In this document: positions 21,162-29,418 of the stretch, one piece after another | How positions within the stretch are numbered: position 1 is the stretch's first letter | How the letters are laid out: each line of letters starts with the position of its first letter | Assembly: GCF_902459555.1 (NCBI RefSeq) | Contig: NZ_CABPSM010000001.1 | Span: 434,001-498,000 of the forward strand | Direction: 5' to 3' | Origin: Pandoraea horticolens | GTDB lineage: Bacteria; Pseudomonadota; Gammaproteobacteria; Burkholderiales; Burkholderiaceae | Length of the DNA: 64,000 nucleotides | The notes under the pieces: generated by a model | Databases searched by the model: none | Seen by the model: the letters and a program-made list of their open reading frames with translations, nothing else | Told to the model about the DNA's origin: nothing | Program-made: the position numbers and the translations under genes

Positions 21162-21881
21162 TTAGCGAGCCGGGGACGATGCGGGAAACGACGGCTGCGT
21201 ACGCTCGCGATTCATTGCGTCGAGTTTGCCCTGAGCCGCCACGTCGCCCTGTGCGGCGGCCTTTTCGTACCACAGACGCGCCCGCTCGAGATCCGGTGTG
21301 ACGACCCCATAGCCGCGCTCGTAGTAGCTCGCCACGATGTACTGCGACGGCAGGTCGCCGCCGCGCGCCGCCTTTTCGTACCAGCCGAACGCGGCCTTGT
21401 AATCCTTGGGGACACCGCGTCCGATGAAGTACTCGTTGGCGATGGCCGCCTGCGCTTGCACATGCCCCTGCTTCGCGGCCTTCTCGTACCAGAGATTGGC
21501 CTGAGGAATCGACTTGCCGACGACGTAACCGTCGTCGAACATCTTCCCGTAGACGTATTGCGCCTGCGTCATGCCTGCATTCGCGGCGCGCTCCAGCCAA
21601 TGCACGGCGCCGTTCGGATCGGCGGTGCCCCCTTCGCCGTTGAGCAGCATCATCGCGTAGTCGAACTGCGCCAGACGATTGCCTTGTTCGGCCGCCCGGC
21701 GGAACTCCTCTAACGCCTGCGACTGCTGCCCCGCTTCATACTGATGGACGGCCTGATCGGTCAGTGTCTGCGCGGGGGCCTGTGCGGCAGCCACCGCATA
21801 GGGAATCGGCTGGCACGCCACACTCGCGAGCGTAGCGGTAAGACCGGCGAGCAGCCGGCGCATGGCGAAAGACGGCGACAT
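21162..21881 (-). CDS. Secreted Sel1-repeat protein
   Basis: This 239-residue protein has a signal peptide (MRRLLAGLTATLASVACQ) and at least five Sel1/TPR-like repeats of about 36 residues, each with a core such as LWYEKAAKQGHVQAQ or FGWYEKAARGGDLPSQ. Sel1 proteins are protein-interaction scaffolds, often in the periplasm. A strong GGAGG lies upstream of the ATG at 21881. The Cys in SVAC is a poor lipobox, so a soluble periplasmic product is more likely. Its partner is unknown. It converges on rodA. Confidence 0.88.
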   Translation of the reverse strand: MSPSFAMRRLLAGLTATLASVACQPIPYAVAAAQAPAQTLTDQAVHQYEAGQQSQALEEFRRAAEQGNRLAQFDYAMMLLNGEGGTADPNGAVHWLERAANAGMTQAQYVYGKMFDDGYVVGKSIPQANLWYEKAAKQGHVQAQAAIANEYFIGRGVPKDYKAAFGWYEKAARGGDLPSQYIVASYYERGYGVVTPDLERARLWYEKAAAQGDVAAQGKLDAMNRERTQPSFPASSPAR

Positions 21882-21965
21882 GACAAACCTCCGGGGCGAG
21901 CCTGCATCTATTGTGCGCCAATCGAAAAAGACATGCCGGCGCCGCCCGTCTTCGACGTCTGGCCA

Positions 21966-21994
21966 ATAAAAAACCCCGGCATATGGCCGGGGTT
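21966..21994 (-). terminator. Terminator of the DsrE-like gene
   Basis: AACCCCGGC pairs with GCCGGGGTT around a five-base loop. The minus strand then runs into six or more T residues. It lies 24 bases after the stop codon of the DsrE-like gene. Confidence 0.92.
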
Positions 21995-22017
21995 GGGTGC
22001 CTCGGAAAGCGGCCGGC

Positions 22018-22440
22018 TTACGGCTTGATGTAAGCGTAGCCCTTCTGCTGCAAGCGCGTGAGTTCGACCACGCCCGAGGGGGTGAAGTCGGCGTCGAGCA
22101 CGAACTGGTCCTTCTTCAGATTGCGCTGCTTGAGCGTAATTTCGCACACCTCGAACTTGACGCCACGGGCATGCAGCGCCGAGATCAGCGGCCCGACGGT
22201 CGCGGCGTCCTTGTAGCTCTCCATCAGGAAATCGACCCCTTGTGCATGGGCGACGACCACAATGTCGGAATCCGGCACGGTGTCGAGCTGGTTGCGGATG
22301 TTGCGCAAACCGGCAAGTGCCTGATGCTCGGCGTCGTTGATGTGATACACGACCTTGTCGCGCGCAAACGCCGGCGTGGCGGGCAGCGCAAACGCGGTGA
22401 GCAGGAATGCGGCCAGCAAGCCGCGCAGCAGCGTCTTCAT
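22018..22440 (-). CDS. Periplasmic DsrE/DsrF-like protein
   Basis: The 140-residue protein has a clear signal peptide (LLRGLLAAFLLTAFALPATP, cleavage near AFA). The mature part has the DsrE-like fold pattern: KVVYHIND, then IVVVAHAQGVDFL and LHARGVKFEVCEITL. DsrE relatives act in sulfur transfer through a conserved Cys. Here the single mature Cys is in FEVCEITL. Exported members of this family are common in Burkholderiales and their role is not established. It is a single gene with its own terminator. Confidence 0.85.
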   Translation of the reverse strand: MKTLLRGLLAAFLLTAFALPATPAFARDKVVYHINDAEHQALAGLRNIRNQLDTVPDSDIVVVAHAQGVDFLMESYKDAATVGPLISALHARGVKFEVCEITLKQRNLKKDQFVLDADFTPSGVVELTRLQQKGYAYIKP

Positions 22441-22536
22441 GTGTGGAGTCTCCCCTGTTGGTTACGTCGTTCCAGCCGCATCATAGCGCGTTGGCACGCT
22501 GCGGGGCATCGATGAAACACGCCGGCCCAACCGGTG

Positions 22537-23025
22537 TCAGACAGCCGAACTCGGATAGCCGTGTCGCAAATACCATTCCAGGCTCGGCGGACTGTACGCA
22601 GGCGGGGAGTCGGAGAGCGGCGCGCTCGGAAGGGCTTGGTGAGGCGCGATGTGGCTTGCCGAATAGGGCGGCGGCGCGCCCCATGCACCGCCGGTCTGCG
22701 TTGCCGAATACGGCGGTGGTACGTCTGGCGCACCGTCGGTCTGCGCCGGCATATCGAATGACCAGAGGTGAGCCGCTCGCGCCGCGTCGGGCGATGCGAT
22801 GCCGCCAGCCGATCGTGGCCCCGTAAAATCCGCCCGAAAATCGCCACGAGGGAGCGGAGGTGCGCTCGGTCGCGGCCGAGCAGACACCACGGCGACGGGT
22901 CGATTGACCACGCGATCGAGCGAGGTCAGATTCCCCTGTGAATCCACTCGGCGCATCGAGATGAACTGCACGTCCGTCTGACTATCGTAGGCAACCACAT
23001 TGTTGCCCGCTGAAATTCTTGGCAT
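22537..23025 (-). CDS. Proline-rich protein with three PPxY motifs, function unknown
   Basis: The 162-residue protein starts MPRISAGNNVVAYDSQTDVQ with AGGAA seven bases upstream. It has no signal peptide or membrane segment. The C-terminal half is Pro/Ala/Ser-rich and contains PPPY at residues 103-106 and 118-121 and PPAY at 141-144. The first two sit in a tandem 15-residue repeat (QTDGAPDVPPPYSAT, then QTGGAWGAPPPYSAS). PPxY is the ligand for eukaryotic WW domains; bacteria generally lack WW domains. I do not recognise a bacterial family. A role as a secreted effector is possible but unproven, and low-complexity drift is the plain alternative. A terminator sits directly upstream of its SD. 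Confidence 0.7.
   Translation of the reverse strand: MPRISAGNNVVAYDSQTDVQFISMRRVDSQGNLTSLDRVVNRPVAVVSARPRPSAPPLPRGDFRADFTGPRSAGGIASPDAARAAHLWSFDMPAQTDGAPDVPPPYSATQTGGAWGAPPPYSASHIAPHQALPSAPLSDSPPAYSPPSLEWYLRHGYPSSAV
22654..22743 (-). repeat. Tandem 45-base repeat encoding the PPPYSA units
   Basis: Two adjacent 45-base units encode QTDGAPDVPPPYSAT and QTGGAWGAPPPYSAS. The units differ at several bases, so the duplication is not recent. Confidence 0.7.
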
Positions 23026-23041
23026 GACCGTTCCTGTAATG

Positions 23042-23076
23042 AAAAAACCCGCCAGACATCGAGATCTGGCGGGTTT
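23042..23076 (-). terminator. Terminator between queD and the PPxY gene
   Basis: AACCCGCCAGA (23046-23056) pairs with TCTGGCGGGTT (23065-23075), with six T residues following on the minus strand. It lies about 150 bases after queD and ends only about ten bases before the SD of the PPxY gene, so it could also act on that gene. Confidence 0.9.
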
Positions 23077-23080
23077 GGAC

Positions 23081-23229
23081 TTTCAGTCATGTCATCGCCG
23101 GCGGCCATCGACTTCGCCGGTGGAGTTTCGAATTTGTCGTGCTCTAGGCGGCATCCCAGTCCATTCAGGTGGCATCGGCTCAATTGCGCCGGCGGTGCGA
23201 ACGAATGCCGCGTCGACGGACGCAACCCC
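23081..23229 (-). other. Open frame continuing past the queD stop codon (possible gene remnant)
   Basis: After the queD TAA the same frame stays open for about 44 codons and ends at TGA near 23096. It reads through EPMPPEWTGMPPRAR, which looks more like coding than random sequence. It could be the tail of a lost gene. No start with an SD is visible. Confidence 0.3.
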
Positions 23230-23673
23230 TTACGCCGTGACTTCCGACCAGCAATTCGGTGTTTCGTACAGGCGCAAACGCACAAGGCGCAGGTCGTGAC
23301 CATAGTGCGTGTCGAAGACGCTGCTCAGCTTGTCGAAGGCCGCAGCAGCCAGATTCTCGACGGTCGGCACGCGATCGAAGACCACCGTCTTGTGATCGGG
23401 CATCGTCTCGAGGAAGGTGCGCACGGCTGTATCGCCTTCATAAACGAGGAACGCGTGATCCCACACCGATACGAGGTGTTCGTTGGCCAGCGCCTTCACG
23501 TCGGCGAAGTCCATCACCATGCCATTGTCGGACGCACCGCTCTCGCGGCTCACTTCGCCCGCTAGCGTGATCTCGAGCACGTAGCGATGCCCGTGCAGGT
23601 TACGGCACTGGCTTCGGTGATCGGGAATGCGGTGGCCCGCATCGAATTCGAGTTTCCGGGTAATCGTAATCAC
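23230..23673 (-). CDS. queD: 6-carboxy-5,6,7,8-tetrahydropterin synthase QueD
   Basis: QueD (147 residues) converts 7,8-dihydroneopterin triphosphate to 6-carboxytetrahydropterin, the first dedicated step of preQ0 synthesis. The zinc-ligand and catalytic motifs are visible: FDAGHRI, the catalytic Cys in QCRNLHGHRY, and SVWDHAFLVYEG. Translation starts at GTG (23673), nine bases after the queE stop codon. It is the last gene of queC-queE-queD. Confidence 0.95.
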   Translation of the reverse strand: MITITRKLEFDAGHRIPDHRSQCRNLHGHRYVLEITLAGEVSRESGASDNGMVMDFADVKALANEHLVSVWDHAFLVYEGDTAVRTFLETMPDHKTVVFDRVPTVENLAAAAFDKLSSVFDTHYGHDLRLVRLRLYETPNCWSEVTA

Positions 23674-23682
23674 GGCAACGGC

Positions 23683-24318
23683 TCAGGGAATATTCAGGTA
23701 TTTGTGCGTCTGCATCGACAGCGACCAGCGCGGATGCGATTTGCAATAGTCGATCGCCAGCTTCGTATTGGTGTCGCGCAGCGGGCCATCCATCGGCTGG
23801 AGATAGAAGTGCTGGAAATCGAGCGCTTCGTAATCGGCCAGACGCTGACGATCCTGCGGCACCACCACCTTCAGTTCATCGCCACGTGTGACGACCATCT
23901 CCGCATCGGCCTTCGGGCTCACGCACACCCAGTCGATGCCCTCGGGAATGACTTGCGTGCCGTTGGTCTCGACCGCGATGCGAAAGCCCTCGGCGTGCAG
24001 CGCATCGATGAGCGGCGCGTCGAGTTGAAGCAGCGGCTCACCGCCGGTGCACACGACGAACCGATGCGCACGGTCGCCCTGCGGCCACAACGCCACGATC
24101 TGCGCGACGAGATCGGCCGGCGTGCGGTACTTGCCGCCATTTTCGCCGTCGGTGCCGACAAAGTCGGTGTCGCAGAACTGGCAGACGGCGTCAGCGCGGT
24201 CCTCTTCGCGGCCGGTCCACAGGTTGCACCCTGCAAACCGGCAGAACACCGCCGGGCGGCCGGCGTTCGCGCCCTCGCCCTGCAAGGTGTAGAAGATTTC
24301 CTTGACTGCGTACGTCAT
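23683..24318 (-). CDS. queE: 7-carboxy-7-deazaguanine synthase QueE
   Basis: This 211-residue radical SAM enzyme makes 7-carboxy-7-deazaguanine from the QueD product. It starts MTYAVKEIFYTLQGEGANAG. The cluster motif is C-x14-C-x2-C (first Cys in FAGCNLW, last two in VCQFCDTD), the atypical spacing known for Burkholderia-type QueE rather than Cx3Cx2C. The segment CTGGEPLLQLD follows. It starts 22 bases after queC. Confidence 0.96.
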   Translation of the reverse strand: MTYAVKEIFYTLQGEGANAGRPAVFCRFAGCNLWTGREEDRADAVCQFCDTDFVGTDGENGGKYRTPADLVAQIVALWPQGDRAHRFVVCTGGEPLLQLDAPLIDALHAEGFRIAVETNGTQVIPEGIDWVCVSPKADAEMVVTRGDELKVVVPQDRQRLADYEALDFQHFYLQPMDGPLRDTNTKLAIDYCKSHPRWSLSMQTHKYLNIP

Positions 24319-24340
24319 GATTCTCTCGATAGTCGAAGGA

Positions 24341-25078
24341 TCAGGCCGCGCCGCGATCCTGATCGTTACTGCGGGCGCGCCACTGCTCGTAGCCGCGCTG
24401 GCGCAACTGGCACGCCGGACACTCGCCGCAACCGTAGCCCCACGGGTGCAGCACGCTGCGCTCGCCCAGATAGCATGTGTGCGTGTCTTCGCGCACGGTC
24501 TCGACGAGCAACTCGCCGCCCAGATCCTGCGCCATCTGCCACGTATCGGCCTTGTCGATCCACATGAGCGGCGTCTCGACGATGAAGCGCTGATCCATGC
24601 CCAGATTGAGTGCAACCTGAAGCGCCTTCATGGTGTCGTCGCGGCAGTCGGGGTAGCCCGAAAAATCGGTCTCGCACATCCCGCCCACCAGCACACGCAA
24701 ACCACGCCGATACGCAATAGTCGCACCAATCGTCAGAAACAGCAGATTCCGGCCCGGCACGAAGGTATTCGGCAAATGGTTTGCCGCCATCGCGATCGTG
24801 GTCTCCCGCGTGAGCGACGTCTCGCTGATCTGACCCAGGATCGACAGATCGATCATGTGGTCGTCGCCCAGACGCGTTGCCCACTGCGGGAAACGCTCAC
24901 GCAGCTTGGCCAGCACGTCGGTGCGGCACTCAAGCTCCACGCGATGGCGCTGGCCGTAATCGAAGCCCAGCGTCTCGACGCGCGCATAGCGCGACAGTGC
25001 CCACGCGAGGCAGGTGGTCGAATCCTGTCCACCGGAGAACAGAACCAGAGCGGAATCGGTGCTTGTCGTCATGATCAT
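24341..25078 (-). CDS. queC: 7-cyano-7-deazaguanine synthase QueC
   Basis: QueC (245 residues) uses ATP and ammonia to turn 7-carboxy-7-deazaguanine into preQ0. The PP-loop motif is [10 protein letters not shown] near the N-terminus. The zinc site is in the C-terminal [14 protein letters not shown]. The ATG at 25078 is followed by another in-frame ATG at 25072, and either could be used. It is the first gene of the que operon. No preQ1-riboswitch-like structure is evident upstream. Confidence 0.96.
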   Translation of the reverse strand: MIMTTSTDSALVLFSGGQDSTTCLAWALSRYARVETLGFDYGQRHRVELECRTDVLAKLRERFPQWATRLGDDHMIDLSILGQISETSLTRETTIAMAANHLPNTFVPGRNLLFLTIGATIAYRRGLRVLVGGMCETDFSGYPDCRDDTMKALQVALNLGMDQRFIVETPLMWIDKADTWQMAQDLGGELLVETVREDTHTCYLGERSVLHPWGYGCGECPACQLRQRGYEQWRARSNDQDRGAA

Positions 25079-25259
25079 GCGCTAGCAGTATCGCCTTTGC
25101 CGTCAGGACATCCGACGACAAGGGCCGGGGCACGCGCTTGCGTGCCACCCCTCGGGCAGCCCGCGTGCGGGATATGTCACGCGATTTTGAACCGCGATGC
25201 CCCGCGTCGCTATCGCCGGGACGTTATACCCATCATCGGGCAGCGTTTTCGTTCAAACG

Positions 25260-25290
25260 CAAAAAGGGCTTGCGATGTGCGCAAGCCCTT
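25260..25290 (-). terminator. Terminator after tRNA-Phe
   Basis: AAGGGCTTGCG and CGCAAGCCCTT form a stem with a five-base loop, followed on the minus strand by five T residues, immediately after the tRNA 3' end. Confidence 0.9.
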
Positions 25291-25296
25291 CGAATT

Positions 25297-25372
25297 TGGT
25301 GGCCTGGGTCGGAATCGAACCAACGACACGCGGATTTTCAATCCGCTGCTCTACCAACTGAGCTACCGGGCC
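25297..25372 (-). tRNA. tRNA-Phe (anticodon GAA)
   Basis: The 76-base gene folds as a standard tRNA with encoded CCA. The anticodon loop is TTGAAAA between GCGGA and TCCGC, giving anticodon GAA. The D arm is GCTCAGTTGGTAGAGC and the T arm GTTGG-TTCGATT-CCGAC. The acceptor stem GGCCCGG/CCAGGCC has one C-A mismatch at 5:68, which is unusual for this tRNA. Confidence 0.97.
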
Positions 25373-25478
25373 AAGAGAAAAGCGATTATAGAGACTGCGA
25401 GCGCTTTATGCAAGCCCCATATCGAAAAAATCCGCAGGAACGCGGCATCGCAGCGCGCCTACGCGCGCCATGCCGCTA

Positions 25479-26219
25479 TCAAGTCTTGCTCTTGGAGAGT
25501 TCCACGCCCAGTTGCTTGAGCTTGCGATACAAGTGCGTGCGTTCCAGCCCGGTTTTTTCGGCCACGCGCGTCATGCTGCCGTGTTCCTTGGCCAGGTGAT
25601 AAGCGAAGTACGCACGCTCGAAAGCATCGCGCGCTTCGCGCAGCGGAACGTCGAACGAAATGTCCGCCGACATGCCCGTACCGCCCCCCCCTGCGGCGCC
25701 CTCGGCATCGTGCACGCCAAGCGGCGCGTGATGCGTGGCCGCACCGTTCAGGCCCGTGCCCGCGTGGCGCGTTTCGCTCTCACCGAAGACGCCCGTATCC
25801 AGCGCGTCGTCGTCGGCATCGAATGCACTCGCGGCGCCACCGGACGGATCGCGCTTGCCGCGTGCGAGCCCCTGTTCCACCGCTTGCAACAGCTTCTGCA
25901 AGGCGATGGGTTTTTCGAGGAAATTGAGCGCACCGATCTTGGTCGCCTCGACGGCGGTGTCGATCGTCGCGTGGCCCGACATCATGATCACAGGCATGGT
26001 CAGCAACTGCTGTGCCGCCCACTCCTTGAGTAAGGTCACGCCGTCGGTATCGGGCATCCAGATATCGAGCAGCACGAGGTCGGGCGTGTGCGTGGCGCGG
26101 AACGCACGCGCTTCCTGCGCGTTCTCCGCCACCTCCACGACATGCCCTTCGTCGCTCAGAATCTCCGAGAGCAGCTCCCGGATCCCCATTTCGTCGTCCA
26201 CCACCAAAATGGTTGCCAT
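25479..26219 (-). CDS. ntrX: NtrX-like response regulator with Fis-type DNA-binding domain, no AAA+ domain
   Basis: The 246-residue protein has an N-terminal receiver domain (MATILVVDDEMGIRELL, phospho-acceptor Asp in VLLDIWMPDTDG, Lys in NFLEKPIA). A Gly/Ala/Asp-rich linker of about 60 residues follows, then a C-terminal Fis-type helix-turn-helix (MTRVAEKTGLERTHLYRKLKQLG). Classic NtrX has a sigma-54-type AAA+ ATPase in the middle; here it is absent. So it probably does not activate sigma-54 promoters directly. Its ATG follows the ntrY stop codon without a gap. Partner kinase: NtrY. Confidence 0.9.
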   Translation of the reverse strand: MATILVVDDEMGIRELLSEILSDEGHVVEVAENAQEARAFRATHTPDLVLLDIWMPDTDGVTLLKEWAAQQLLTMPVIMMSGHATIDTAVEATKIGALNFLEKPIALQKLLQAVEQGLARGKRDPSGGAASAFDADDDALDTGVFGESETRHAGTGLNGAATHHAPLGVHDAEGAAGGGGTGMSADISFDVPLREARDAFERAYFAYHLAKEHGSMTRVAEKTGLERTHLYRKLKQLGVELSKSKT

Positions 26220-28571
26220 TTACGCTACCTTCGTGTGTTCTGCCGGCTTGTTGCGCGGCAGGTCCTGGTCGTCAGCCAATTGAGTAAACAAGATCGAAAT
26301 CTGCGCCCCTGCACTGCCTTCGCCCTCGGGTAACGACCGGTTGCGAATGTCGATGCGCGCCTGATGCTCATCGATGATCTTCTTGACCATCGCGAGCCCC
26401 AGCCCGGTGCCCTTCGACTTGGTCGTCACGTAAGGCTCGAATGCGCGGGTCAGAATACGGGCCGGAAAACCCGGCCCATTGTCCGTGATCGTCAAACGCA
26501 CCGCGGTGCGCTTCGGCTCACCGGGATGCACATCCGATCCTGCGTATTCTACTGTCTTCGTTTCCACCGTGATAATAGGGTTTTCGGTTCCGGCCACGGC
26601 ATCTTGAGCATTCTGCAGCAGATTATGAATAACCTGACGCAATTGCGTCGAGTCACCACGAATTTCCGGCAGCCCCGCGTCAAGATACGGACGAATCACA
26701 CCACGCCCTTCGTCCACACCGTACAACGTCAACACCTCACCGATCAACTCGTTGAGTTGCAGCGGATGCATGATCGCCGGCGGCAAGCGCGCGTAATCGC
26801 GAAAATCGTCGACCATACGCTTCATCGCCGCCACCTGATTGACGATGGTCGTCGCGCCGCGGCGCAGTACCTCGGCATCGGCCGGCGGCAACTTGTCCGA
26901 CAGTTTCATCTGCAATCGCTCGGCCGACAGTTGAATCGGCGTGAGCGGATTCTTGATCTCGTGCGCCAGACGCCGCGCCACTTCGGCCCACGCGACCGAG
27001 CGCTGTGCCGAGATCACGTCGCTGATGTCGTCGAACACCACCACATAACCGCCGCCCGCGCGCGTCGGCACCCCGGCCACCGCCACCATCGGTTCCGGCA
27101 GATGCGAGCCGCGCACGAGAAGCGTGACGGCGTCGGTCTCGCCCGGCAGCGTCAGGCCAATCTGCTGCTGCCAGTGTCCGCCCGGCCCGAGATCGGCATT
27201 CGCGTCGCGATCGGCGAAAGCACGGCGCAACGTCTCGCCGAACTCCACCAGCGCCGGAATATGCGCGGGCGAACGGTTCAGCTCGCCCTGAAAGCTCTGC
27301 TTGAAGATGCGTTCGGCGCCGGCGTTGGCCGTCGTCAGCCGGAACTCCTGGTCGAAGACGAACACCCCGGCCGTCAGACTCGACAGAATACTCTCCAGGT
27401 GAGCCTTAGAGCTTTCGAGCGCGAGACGGTTGCGCTCGACTGTCGCCCGGGCGTCCGACAATTGACGCGTCATCGCATTGAACGCCTGCGTGAGGAAGCC
27501 GAGTTCGTCGTTGGTACGCACTTCCCCCTTCGGCGACAAATCGCCTGCCGCCACTTCCTGCGTGCCGCGTGCGAGCAGGAACAGCGGCCGCGCAAGCTGA
27601 TTGCCAAGCGCCAGCGCGAGCATCATCGCGACGAACGTCGCCAGGAACAGCGACAGCGTCAACGTGCCGATATACATCTTGCGCAAGCCGGTACGGCCAA
27701 GCGCCTTTTCCTGATATTCGCGATAGGCGTTCTGCACCGCCTCGGCGTTCTGCGCGAGATTGGCCGGCACCAGTTGCGTGACTTGCAGGAAACGCTCTTC
27801 GTCCTGCAACGACGACGAGTAGCCCGACGGGATACGGATCACTACCCGCCAGCGCAATTGATCGTTGCCCTGACGCTTGTCGTAACCCTCGCTGCCGCCT
27901 TCGATGGCCGTATAGCCGCGCGACTGCGTGCGTGCCTGACGCAGCATGAGTGTCGTTGGCAGTTCGGGCACGAGCGCATTGAAGTTGCCCGACGCCGACG
28001 CGAGCACACGCCCGTTACCGTCCACGATCGTCGCGTCTTGCAAACCGAACTGGTCACGCATGCGCAGCAGCGTCAGCGTGCCGCCCTTGTCGCCGCTCGA
28101 CGTGAGATTGTCGGCAACGAGCTGCGCTTTCGCGCTCAGATCCGACAGGCCGTTATTCAGAATGGCGCGGCCGAGTTCGAGTCCCGAGTCGAGCGCCGTC
28201 TCCACGCGCACATCGAACCACGATTCGATACTGCGCGAGACGAACTGCAACGACACCAGATAAATGATGCCGCCCGGCAGCACGCCGACCAGTGCGAAGA
28301 AGATCGCGAGCTTGGCCAGCAAACGCGTGCCGAAGCGGCGCTGACGCAGGCGTACGAGAATGATCCAGACAAGCGCACCGACGATGAAGATGAAGATGAT
28401 CGCCACCGCAATGTTCGCGGTGTAAAGCAGTGAATAGTAACGATCGAAGAATTCGGTATTGGCCGATGCGAGCGCGAGCAGGCAGAACAGCCCGATGGCG
28501 ACCAGCGCCATCGTGACGAGCAGCGTGCGAATGATGATGTGCTTGAGCAGGCCGCCGCCGTTATTTGACAC
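26220..28571 (-). CDS. ntrY: NtrY-like membrane sensor histidine kinase
   Basis: About 783 residues. The N-terminal part has membrane segments (KHIIIRTLLVTMALVAIGLF and AVAIIFIFIVGALVWIILV) and a third near LAIFFALVGVLPGGIIYL. A large extracytoplasmic sensing region follows, then HAMP (ARPLFLLARGTQEVAAGDLS) and PAS domains. The HisKA H-box is RRLAHEIKNPLTPIQLSAER, and the ATPase G boxes are DNGPGFP and GTGLGLAMVKKII. I chose the GTG at 28571 (SD GGAG six bases upstream), which overlaps the DUF4390 gene by 11 bases. A GTG at 28598 adds nine residues. It probably phosphorylates the adjacent NtrX-like regulator. Confidence 0.93.
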   Translation of the reverse strand: MSNNGGGLLKHIIIRTLLVTMALVAIGLFCLLALASANTEFFDRYYSLLYTANIAVAIIFIFIVGALVWIILVRLRQRRFGTRLLAKLAIFFALVGVLPGGIIYLVSLQFVSRSIESWFDVRVETALDSGLELGRAILNNGLSDLSAKAQLVADNLTSSGDKGGTLTLLRMRDQFGLQDATIVDGNGRVLASASGNFNALVPELPTTLMLRQARTQSRGYTAIEGGSEGYDKRQGNDQLRWRVVIRIPSGYSSSLQDEERFLQVTQLVPANLAQNAEAVQNAYREYQEKALGRTGLRKMYIGTLTLSLFLATFVAMMLALALGNQLARPLFLLARGTQEVAAGDLSPKGEVRTNDELGFLTQAFNAMTRQLSDARATVERNRLALESSKAHLESILSSLTAGVFVFDQEFRLTTANAGAERIFKQSFQGELNRSPAHIPALVEFGETLRRAFADRDANADLGPGGHWQQQIGLTLPGETDAVTLLVRGSHLPEPMVAVAGVPTRAGGGYVVVFDDISDVISAQRSVAWAEVARRLAHEIKNPLTPIQLSAERLQMKLSDKLPPADAEVLRRGATTIVNQVAAMKRMVDDFRDYARLPPAIMHPLQLNELIGEVLTLYGVDEGRGVIRPYLDAGLPEIRGDSTQLRQVIHNLLQNAQDAVAGTENPIITVETKTVEYAGSDVHPGEPKRTAVRLTITDNGPGFPARILTRAFEPYVTTKSKGTGLGLAMVKKIIDEHQARIDIRNRSLPEGEGSAGAQISILFTQLADDQDLPRNKPAEHTKVA

Positions 28572-29418
28572 GGGCAGCTCCGGGCGGCAATGCCGCACTG
28601 AAGGCCAGCGGCAGATTGCCCGTCAGACGGGGTGAGGCATCTGCGGTGCCGAATGCTGCCGTTGCCGCGACAGCCTGCCCCGCGGTGCCGGCGCTCGCAG
28701 ACGCGCTTGCCGGAGCGACAATAGGCGCGCTCGCCGGGGCAGCGGCACCGGACGACGCCTTCGGTGCGACGCTCGACGTTGCGACGACAGGTGACGCCGA
28801 CAGGCTGGCCGCTGCCGGAGGCGCGGTCGGTGAGAACATGAAGCGCGCCCAGTCCGAACTGAGATTCCAGTCACGGTTGTTCACGGCATCAATCTGGAAC
28901 GGCTTGGGCATGAGGGCATTGTCGAGGCGCATGCGCACCGACGCCTGATACTGGGTGCCCGGTTTGGCGACACCTTTTTCAATGACGCGCCAGCCGCTCA
29001 CGTTGCGCACGAGTGCAAGCGCATCGCGCAACGAGGTGAAACCGAGCTGCAGCCCGCCGCTGTTGCTGTTGCCGTTGTTGCTCGAGACACGGTATTGACG
29101 CGTGAGCGGCTGGAACCAAAGCCGCACGCTCTGCGAAGTGGCCACGACCTTCTCGTCGAACCAGTACCAGCGCGAGCGCGTGAGTTCGAAGTCGGTCGTG
29201 AAGTAAAGCGAGACGCCGCGATTGACCGCGTCTTCAAGGCTGCTGTTGAGTTCGAACGCGAAGCGCGCGTCGAGCGACCAGCCGCCCTCGGAAGGCTCGA
29301 GTCGAGCTTCGCGCACCTGAATTTCGTTTTCGGCGCGTGCGGGCGCCGCGAAGCCGAGCGCAAGAACGCACAGCAGCAGCGGCAGCAAACTGGCCAGGAG
29401 CCGTTGGGAGAAAGTCAC
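28561..29418 (-). CDS. Exported DUF4390-domain protein
   Basis: The 285-residue protein has a signal peptide (LLASLLPLLLCVLALGFAAP, cleavage near ARA) and then a DUF4390 domain to about residue 200, with the signature LYFTTDFELTRSRWYWFDEK. The last 80 residues are Ala/Ser/Pro-rich. DUF4390 proteins are commonly encoded between rsmB and an NtrYX-type pair in beta-proteobacteria. Their biochemical role is unknown; a part in sensing with NtrY is an inference from this linkage. It starts at a GTG that overlaps the rsmB stop codon by four bases. Confidence 0.92.
   Translation of the reverse strand: MTFSQRLLASLLPLLLCVLALGFAAPARAENEIQVREARLEPSEGGWSLDARFAFELNSSLEDAVNRGVSLYFTTDFELTRSRWYWFDEKVVATSQSVRLWFQPLTRQYRVSSNNGNSNSGGLQLGFTSLRDALALVRNVSGWRVIEKGVAKPGTQYQASVRMRLDNALMPKPFQIDAVNNRDWNLSSDWARFMFSPTAPPAAASLSASPVVATSSVAPKASSGAAAPASAPIVAPASASASAGTAGQAVAATAAFGTADASPRLTGNLPLAFSAALPPGAARVK

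Noticed and set aside
25079-25296. Possible preQ1 riboswitch upstream of queC
   Set aside because: The region lacks the small C-rich pseudoknot pattern of preQ1 aptamers. Only a TATAAC-like hexamer without a good -35 is present.
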